From an uncultured Coriobacteriaceae bacterium (lineage in GTDB: Bacteria; Actinomycetota; Coriobacteriia; Coriobacteriales; UMGS124): a DNA stretch of 9,934 nucleotides. Below the pieces are notes generated by a model that was not told the origin of the DNA, made no database searches, and was given only the letters and a program-made list of their open reading frames with translations. The stretch is taken from positions 1-9,934 of the forward strand of contig UQBS01000078.1 of the NCBI GenBank assembly GCA_900539345.1, read 5' to 3'. Both the position numbers and the translations under genes were made by a program. Each line of letters begins with the position of its first letter. Position 1 is the first letter of the stretch. Shown here one piece after another: positions 5,527-9,934 of the stretch.

Positions 5527-6261
5527 ATGGCGACAAGCGTCAGCATCGACAACCTTCATGTGGAGCGCGGCTCGTTTTGCTTGGAGGTCGAGCACCTCGA
5601 GATTCAGCCTGGCGAGACGTTCGCAATCCTGGGTAGGACCGGATCGGGCAAGACCGTGCTGCTTGAGTCGATTGCGGGCGCCTTCCCGCTGCACGGGCGC
5701 ATCAACCACGGCACCGTCAAGGTCGGCAACAAGAACATCGAACGCGTCCCGCTGCATGAGCGCGGCATGGGCGTCGTCTATCAGGAGCACGCGCTCTTCC
5801 CCCATATGACGGTGGGGGAGAACATCGCCTACGGCCTCAAGATGCACCGCGTTCCCAAGCGGGAGATTGTCGACAAGGTCGATGCGATGACTGATCTTCT
5901 GGGAATCTCGCACATTGCCAACCGCCGCCCCGGCATCATCAGCGGTGGCGAGGCGCAGCGCTGCGCTCTGGCGAGGGCTCTCGTCCTCAGCCCGGAGATT
6001 CTCTTGCTCGATGAGCCGTTCAGCGCTCTTGACCCTACGACGAAGGCGCTCATGTACGAGACCATGGACGACATCCGCCGGCGATTTGGTATGACGATCG
6101 TGTTCGTGACTCACGATTTCGTGGAGGCGCAGCGGCTGGCTGACCGCGTAGGTATCGTCCTCGACGGCCGACTAAGGTGCGTCGTGGCCGCTTGCGACCT
6201 TCTTGATGAGAGCGCTCCCCATATGGCCGAGCCCGACATCCGGAAGTTTCTGGGGCTGTAA
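5527..6261 (+). CDS. modC: ABC transporter ATPase of the molybdate/tungstate importer
   Basis: The cytoplasmic motor (244 residues) that hydrolyses ATP to power uptake. All nucleotide-binding motifs are present: Walker A GRTGSGKT at 36-43, Q-loop Gln86 in VYQEHALFPH, signature ISGGEAQ at 138-144, Walker B ILLLDEP at 158-164 with catalytic Glu163, D-loop SALD at 166-169 and switch His196. The signature has Glu where LSGGQ has Gln, a common variant. The protein ends soon after the nucleotide domain, so the C-terminal MOP domain of classical ModC (about 350 residues), which senses molybdate, is missing; it is closer in length to short tungstate- or WtpC-like ATPases. The ribosome site AGGAGGG overlaps the permease stop and lies 4 nt from the ATG. 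The assignment to molybdate or tungstate rests on the neighbouring genes. Confidence 0.87.
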   Translation: MATSVSIDNLHVERGSFCLEVEHLEIQPGETFAILGRTGSGKTVLLESIAGAFPLHGRINHGTVKVGNKNIERVPLHERGMGVVYQEHALFPHMTVGENIAYGLKMHRVPKREIVDKVDAMTDLLGISHIANRRPGIISGGEAQRCALARALVLSPEILLLDEPFSALDPTTKALMYETMDDIRRRFGMTIVFVTHDFVEAQRLADRVGIVLDGRLRCVVAACDLLDESAPHMAEPDIRKFLGL

Positions 6262-6291
6262 CGCGAGCTCGGTGCTAGGAAGATTCTCGCG
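6262..6291 (+). terminator. Weak hairpin after the ABC operon
   Basis: CGCGAG at 6262-6267, starting just after the stop codon, pairs with CTCGCG at 6286-6291 around an 18-nt loop. There is no T-run behind it, so it is at best a poor terminator or an end-protecting hairpin. No better terminator is visible before 6585. Confidence 0.3.
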
Positions 6292-6420
6292 ATGTGGGCC
6301 GGGAGACAAGAAGCGATGAGCGCCTCGCCCCCGTGGCTGGGGATGGGCGTTCGTGGCCGCGGTAGTGCCCGGCTCGTTGTGCGAACAAGCTCGTCTTTTG
6401 GCTTGTGGGGCCGATTGGCA

Positions 6421-6514
6421 TCGCCTCCAGTAACACCCCACTTGCTTCGTTATCGTTGGGGGCGGCGCCTGAAGGGTCGCGGATGTCGCCTGGTGTAACA
6501 CCCCACTTGCTTCG
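6421..6514 (+). repeat. Pair of 29-bp direct repeats, offset 65 bp
   Basis: Copies lie at 6421-6449 and 6486-6514. The last 20 bases, from GTAACACC to TTGCTTCG, are identical; the first six (TCGCCT) also match, with three differing bases between. In the second copy the difference creates a perfect palindrome GGTGTAACACC at 6492-6502. Beyond the repeats similarity fades (TTATCGTTG against CCACTGTTG). They could be regulator sites for the following gene or remnants of a dispersed element. Confidence 0.75.
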
Positions 6515-6584
6515 CCACTGTTGCATTACCCGCCGCATCTGCAGGTTCTTGCAAAAATTACCCCCCAAACCCATCCTCGTTTTC

Positions 6585-6614
6585 TTGCGCTTGCATCTAC
6601 GATGCGCCTATGAT
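6585..6614 (+). promoter_or_regulatory. Promoter of the amidohydrolase gene with internal palindrome
   Basis: TTGCGC (6585-6590), 18 bp of spacer and TATGAT (6609-6614) form a reasonable promoter about 50 bp before the start codon. The spacer holds the perfect inverted repeat GCATC-TAC-GATGC (6593-6605), a position where a repressor would exclude RNA polymerase. Inference from layout only. Confidence 0.5.
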
Positions 6615-6662
6615 GACTCGCAGGAATCGAATGAGAAAGGCTCGACCAGGAGGGGTTTCATT

Positions 6663-7982
6663 ATGGCTGCTTCACGCTATGCGCTGGTAAACGGGTATGT
6701 GCTCGATGGCTCTGCGGACATGAAGCCGCGCGAGGGCCTGGTCGTGGTGGTGTCCGACGGCAAGTTCGAAGCCGTGGCGCCCGAGCGTGAGCACGATCTT
6801 TCAGGCTGCGTTCGCATCGACCTGGCGGGCGGTTACATCATGCCTGGCCTGGTCAACATGCATGTGCACCTGGCAAGCGAAGGCAAGGCTCCCAAGCCCA
6901 ATGCCAAGCCCGTGGACTACAAGGGCCTTATGGACAAGCTGGGCAAGTATCGCCTGGTCAAGCACCTCTTTTATAAGATGGCGAAGAAGTATGCCGCCAC
7001 CGAGCTCAAGAGCGGCGTCACCACGCTGCGCGCCGTGGGTGGCCTGTTTGACATTGACGGGCGCGTGCGCGACGCGGTAGAGGCTGGCAAGGTTGCTGGA
7101 CCGCGCATCATCGCAGCTAATACGGGCGTTTCGGTGCCGGGCGGCCACTTCGCCGGGTCTCTTGCGACTGAGGCGACGACCCCCGAGGAGGCCGCGGCCG
7201 ACGTGCGCCGCGCCGTCGAATCGGGTGCCGACATCATCAAGCTCATGATTACGGGAGGCGTGATGGACGCCACGGCCGAGGGTGAGCCCGGAGCCTTGCG
7301 TATGCCCCCCGAGCTGGTCAAAGCCGCATGCGACGAGGCTCACAGCATGGGCAAAATCGTGGCGGCCCACGTGGAGAGCACCGAGGGTGTGCGCGTGGCT
7401 CTTGAGAACGGCGTGGACACCATCGAGCACGGCGCCGTCCCCACGCCTGAGATCCTGCGGCTCTTCCACGAGCGCGGCGCTGCTCTCATCTGCACGCTTT
7501 CGCCCGCCATTCCCTATGCCCTCTTCCCGCTCGAGGTGAGCCATTGCGGCGAGCTGGGACGCAAGAACGGCCGCATCGTGTTCGACGGCGTGCGCGAGTG
7601 CGCCCGCGCTTGCCTGGCCGACGGCATCCCCGTGGGTCTGGGCACCGACACGGGCTGCCCCTTCATCACGCATTACAACATGTGGCGCGAGGTGCGCTAC
7701 TTCGCTCACTTCTGCGGGGTCTCCAACGCATTTGCCCTGCATACGGCCACGTTGGGCAACGCTCGCATCGCTGGCATCGCCGATGAGGTGGGTTCCATCG
7801 AGCCCGGCAAGCAGGCCGACTTCATCGTGACCGAGCGCAACCCCCTCGACGACCTGGCCAACCTGCGCCATCTCGCGATGGTTGCCCGCGACGGCAATAT
7901 CATGCGCAGGCCTCAGATAAAGCCCCTGCCCGGCGTCGACGAGGCCCTCGATGCCTGTGACAAGGAGATTCTGGCGCAATAG
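6663..7982 (+). CDS. Zinc-type amidohydrolase, imidazolonepropionase/prolidase-like
   Basis: A cytoplasmic metal-dependent hydrolase of 439 residues without signal peptide. The amidohydrolase-superfamily ligands appear in order: HVH at 67-69 after the PGLVNMHVHL strand, Lys193 in IIKLMITGG (the lysine usually carboxylated to bridge two metals), His236 in AAHVES, His256 in TIEHG and Asp329 in GLGTDTG. The end has the usual GSIEPGKQADFIV strand of the composite beta domain. This pattern is that of the COG1228 group, which includes imidazolonepropionase, Xaa-Pro dipeptidases and related enzymes cleaving cyclic amides or dipeptides. The substrate cannot be named; no histidine-pathway gene is nearby, which speaks against a simple hut role. 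The start at 6663 is fixed by AGGAGGGG (6648-6655), 7 nt ahead. It appears to be a single-gene unit with its own promoter and terminator. Confidence 0.87.
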   Translation: MAASRYALVNGYVLDGSADMKPREGLVVVVSDGKFEAVAPEREHDLSGCVRIDLAGGYIMPGLVNMHVHLASEGKAPKPNAKPVDYKGLMDKLGKYRLVKHLFYKMAKKYAATELKSGVTTLRAVGGLFDIDGRVRDAVEAGKVAGPRIIAANTGVSVPGGHFAGSLATEATTPEEAAADVRRAVESGADIIKLMITGGVMDATAEGEPGALRMPPELVKAACDEAHSMGKIVAAHVESTEGVRVALENGVDTIEHGAVPTPEILRLFHERGAALICTLSPAIPYALFPLEVSHCGELGRKNGRIVFDGVRECARACLADGIPVGLGTDTGCPFITHYNMWREVRYFAHFCGVSNAFALHTATLGNARIAGIADEVGSIEPGKQADFIVTERNPLDDLANLRHLAMVARDGNIMRRPQIKPLPGVDEALDACDKEILAQ

Positions 7983-8003
7983 TAATCCAAAATAAGGGGG
8001 AGT

Positions 8004-8050
8004 CAGACGGGCCTGCCGAGTGTGAAAAAGGCAGGCCCGTCTGCTCTTTT
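8004..8050 (+). terminator. Strong rho-independent terminator of the amidohydrolase gene
   Basis: A perfect 14-bp GC-rich stem, 8004-8017 (CAGACGGGCCTGCC) with 8030-8043, closes a 12-nt loop and is followed by CTCTTTT (8044-8050). It lies 21 bp after the stop codon and separates the enzyme gene from the surface-protein gene. Confidence 0.93.
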
Positions 8051-8055
8051 GCTTG

Positions 8056-8083
8056 TTGACGTACCTCGCCAAGGGGCGATAAT
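8056..8083 (+). promoter_or_regulatory. Promoter of the surface-protein gene
   Basis: TTGACG (8056-8061), a 16-bp spacer and GATAAT (8078-8083) match the housekeeping consensus at five of six bases each. Transcription would start near 8090, giving a leader of about 42 nt. The promoter sits only 5 bp after the preceding terminator. Confidence 0.7.
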
Positions 8084-8131
8084 CTCGTATGAGCACGCTC
8101 TTTACGATGTCGTCCGAGACGGGGTGGCACA

Positions 8132-9580
8132 ATGGTGAAACCTGCTGATTTTTCTGGTCGTTGGCGTGGGGCATGTGTGGCAGCGGGCCTACTCTTAGGT
8201 ATGACCGCAGCGTCGCCCGCCTGGGCCGAGGCTGCTGCTGTGAGCGACAATTCCGCAGGTGAGACGCCTGTTGTATCGGTTGGCCTTGCTGCAGCTGAGG
8301 ATGATCTCGGAAACACCCAGACCGGGCAAGGGCCGGCGGTCGGTGCCGATTCCGCGGCACCTGGCAGTGTTGACGCCGCGCCTGTTTACGGCAATCTCGC
8401 TTCGAGCAATGCAGTTATTTCGCCTGTTAACGGCATGGTTCCTGGCGATATGCCCGTCGGCGGCAATGCAAACGCAACGTCCACTGGCGATGGTGGCTCT
8501 TCTGATTCTTCCGCAGTGTCTGTTGATGGTGACAATGCCACCGGCGCCGTCCCCGCTGGCGCCGACGCTGCTGCCGCACCCGCCGACGGTGACGCCGCCG
8601 TTGTCCCGCCCGCTGGCGATGGCGCTGCCTCTGGCGATGCCAACCCTGTGCCTTCCGGTGGCGGTGCTGCTTCGGGAGATTCTGTTGCAATCGAAGGAGA
8701 CAATGCTACCGATGACTCCGGCGATTCCGACAACGAGCAGGTCGGAGGGACCGTCGTGCCTGCTCATGAGGCTGTTCTGACTCAAAATTCCTATGGCATG
8801 TTTGATGTCTCGCTTTCGTTCAAGGCTGAGTATTCTTCCCGCTCCCTCTTTGGCAAAACCACGACCGATTACACCAAGGGCGGAAAAATTACCTGCAAAC
8901 TGAGCAAGTGGGTGCAGGGTTCGGGCCTGTATGGTGAGCCGGCTGACTTCAAGTACACCAAGACCGACGCATCGGGTCAGATTGTTGCCTTCGATGGCGC
9001 GCCCGAGGCCGTCGTATCCGAGGACGGTACGCTTGTTTGGACCGTAGGTGGGCTCGACCCGCGCGATGCCGCCACTTTGGAAGCGGGAACCACCTACACG
9101 ATTACGTTCAGGGTATTCGCGCGCGACCTGGCTTATTCTGATTTTGCTGCCGCCGATCCCGAGATTCCCGACCACAATTATCCGGTGTTTTCCACGGCAA
9201 CGCTCGAGTACCTGCAGATGCAGGAGAAGACGGGGATGGTGGCTATTGGATTTGATGGCCTGACCGACTATAACCAAGTTGCCATGCCCGTGACACGTGG
9301 CCCTCAGGCTCCCAGCGTGGGTGGCGACTCCGACGGTTCGGAGCCTGGTCAAACTCCCGGTGAGACCGACAAGCCCGAGACGCCTGGTGCCTCCGAAGGC
9401 GGGGCTCCCGCTCCAACTCCCGAAACGGTGAAGCCCGCCCCCTCTGCTTCGACTTCCGCGATTCCTAAAACTGCCGATGATTCCATGTCTGCAGTCGCGC
9501 TCGTCCAGGCCCTGCTTGTAGGTGCTGCGCTCTTGGTTTCCGGGGCCGCGATTCTCCTGGCTCGCCGTCGCGCCCGGTAA
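8132..9580 (+). CDS. Secreted sortase-anchored surface protein (IPKTA signal)
   Basis: A 482-residue cell-wall protein. Residues 1-32 form a Sec signal peptide with Arg-rich start, hydrophobic core and likely cleavage after AWA. Residues 33-205 are low-complexity, rich in Ala, Gly, Asp, Ser and Pro, with GDNAT at 133-137 and 189-193. Residues about 212-389 form the only ordered-looking part, with alternating beta-strand patterns (FDVSLSFKAEY, TYTITFRVFA, STATLEYLQM); it looks like a beta-sandwich adhesin module, but I recognise no named family. A Pro/Gly/Glu linker (393-442) leads to the sorting signal IPKTA at 444-448, a membrane helix (about 453-476) and the tail ARRRAR. Sortase would cut within IPKTA and link the protein to the wall or a pilus; no sortase gene is in the window. 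The start ATG has only a modest ribosome site, GGGGTGG at 8121-8127. Function could be adhesion or a pilin role, both unproven. Confidence 0.88.
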   Translation: MVKPADFSGRWRGACVAAGLLLGMTAASPAWAEAAAVSDNSAGETPVVSVGLAAAEDDLGNTQTGQGPAVGADSAAPGSVDAAPVYGNLASSNAVISPVNGMVPGDMPVGGNANATSTGDGGSSDSSAVSVDGDNATGAVPAGADAAAAPADGDAAVVPPAGDGAASGDANPVPSGGGAASGDSVAIEGDNATDDSGDSDNEQVGGTVVPAHEAVLTQNSYGMFDVSLSFKAEYSSRSLFGKTTTDYTKGGKITCKLSKWVQGSGLYGEPADFKYTKTDASGQIVAFDGAPEAVVSEDGTLVWTVGGLDPRDAATLEAGTTYTITFRVFARDLAYSDFAAADPEIPDHNYPVFSTATLEYLQMQEKTGMVAIGFDGLTDYNQVAMPVTRGPQAPSVGGDSDGSEPGQTPGETDKPETPGASEGGAPAPTPETVKPAPSASTSAIPKTADDSMSAVALVQALLVGAALLVSGAAILLARRRAR

Positions 9581-9684
9581 TGCGTTATGTCCTGGGACAG
9601 AGCATCGTGCCCCAGTTGAATGGCCTGCGTTGATGCGCGGGTTTGGGCGCTTGCAATATATGTAAGACATTGACGGCCTGCTTT

Positions 9685-9716
9685 CCATAAAGGGAGGCGG
9701 GTCGCCTGCGTTATGG
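9685..9716. repeat. Nested inverted repeat CCATAA/TTATGG
   Basis: Outer arms CCATAA (9685-9690) and TTATGG (9711-9716) enclose an inner stem AGGCG/CGCCT (9695-9699, 9703-9707) with a three-base loop. Both stems are perfect, with small unpaired stretches between them. There is no T-run on either side, so it is not a standard terminator. Confidence 0.5.
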
Positions 9717-9886
9717 GCAAGGCGGGGGCAGCATGGGACGAGCTGCCTTCGCCGTGGGCATGCCGCCGTTGCATGCACGAGGGGCCACGCGGCTGCGGAG
9801 CGTCAGGGGTGGGCACGGCCGCCCCGCTATGCATGCGCCCCTCCCTGGCCGAAGAGCATACATAAATAAATAGTATTCCCCAATTT

Positions 9887-9917
9887 GTGTGCGTCCCGTG
9901 GACTCACGCCCCCACAC
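9887..9917. repeat. Hairpin GTGTG/CACAC with inner CGTG/CACG stem
   Basis: Outer arms at 9887-9891 and 9913-9917 and inner arms at 9897-9900 and 9905-9908, with loop GACT, form a two-part hairpin. It may be part of a leader or terminator of a gene beyond the window edge. Confidence 0.35.
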
Positions 9918-9934
9918 TTGCCCTCCCCCTGCGC

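Larger units (their letters stand above)
6262..6584. other. Gene-free region between ABC operon and amidohydrolase
   Basis: About 320 bp with no gene that has a ribosome site or recognisable product. An open frame from 6405 runs into the amidohydrolase but has no initiation signal and translates repeat sequence, so it is not taken as the gene's start. The main content is the direct repeat at 6421-6514. Confidence 0.55.
9581..9934. other. Gene-free GC-rich region with hairpins at the window end
   Basis: No credible gene on either strand; open frames here lack ribosome sites and translate to Arg/Pro-rich sequence. CTGGGACA and TGCCCCAG (9592-9615) form an imperfect hairpin 11 bp after the surface-protein stop, perhaps its terminator, though without a T-run. 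Further inverted repeats lie at 9685-9716 and 9887-9917, and a short AT-rich patch (ATAAATAAATAGTATT) at about 9862-9877 might belong to a promoter of a gene outside the window. Confidence 0.5.

Noticed and set aside
6405..6662. N-terminal extension of the amidohydrolase
   Set aside because: The frame is open, but the strong ribosome site at 6648-6655 and the family's normal start (ALVNGYVLDG) fix the ATG at 6663; the extension translates the direct repeats.
8089..8148. Nineteen-codon open frame (starting MSTLFTMSS) overlapping the surface-protein start
   Set aside because: Its ATG coincides with the predicted transcription start, it has no ribosome site, and nothing in its sequence suggests an attenuator peptide.
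6801..8360. Long minus-strand open frame opposite the amidohydrolase and surface-protein start
   Set aside because: Mirror of a GC-rich coding strand; it crosses a strong terminator and promoter and lacks a ribosome site.
8195..9778. Minus-strand open frame of 527 codons opposite the surface-protein gene
   Set aside because: The plus-strand frame has signal peptide, sorting signal and tail in order; the opposite frame has no recognisable feature.

Overview
The window looks like chromosomal DNA from a high-GC Actinomycetota, most likely a gut-type Coriobacteriia (Collinsella/Olsenella/Eggerthella group). This assignment is an inference. It rests on the high-GC codon choice, strong GGAGG-type ribosome sites, a sortase substrate with the non-canonical sorting signal IPKTA, and a solitary DUF559-type protein with an N-terminal region that I associate with this class. 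No rRNA, tRNA, integrase or transposase gene was found.

Layout. (1) Positions 1-1397, minus strand: the start of an unidentified gene (leaving the window at base 1) overlaps by 8 nt the end of an atypical ClC-family chloride channel/transporter gene. (2) 1398-2491: about 1.1 kb without a credible gene. It holds the most unusual feature of the window: five copies of a 27-bp element, each an imperfect palindrome, spaced 40-41 bp apart and arranged as two clusters of opposite orientation (1871-1938 and 2078-2185) around a promoter-like AT-richer core. (3) 2492-3490, minus: a stand-alone DUF559/Vsr-like putative nuclease. (4) 3491-3786: divergent intergenic region with a TATAAT box and a structured leader. 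(5) 3787-6261, plus: a three-gene ABC importer operon of the molybdate/tungstate type (binding protein with a twin-arginine signal and a 40-residue charged tail, permease, and a short ATPase without the MOP domain). (6) 6262-6662: gene-free stretch with a 65-bp-offset direct repeat and a promoter with a palindrome between its -35 and -10 boxes. (7) 6663-7982, plus: a zinc-type amidohydrolase of the imidazolonepropionase/prolidase-like group, closed by a textbook terminator. (8) 8132-9580, plus: a secreted, sortase-anchored surface protein with its own promoter. (9) 9581-9934: gene-free, GC-rich, hairpin-containing DNA.

How the genes work together. Only the ABC genes form a clear functional unit: the binding protein captures an oxyanion outside the membrane, the permease carries it, and the ATPase drives uptake, presumably for molybdenum or tungsten cofactor enzymes encoded elsewhere. 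The channel, putative nuclease, amidohydrolase and surface protein appear to be separate transcription units. The dyad-repeat array between the channel and the nuclease is the best candidate for something undescribed. It could be a multi-site operator, a small mobile element or an invertible segment, and the sequence alone does not decide between them.
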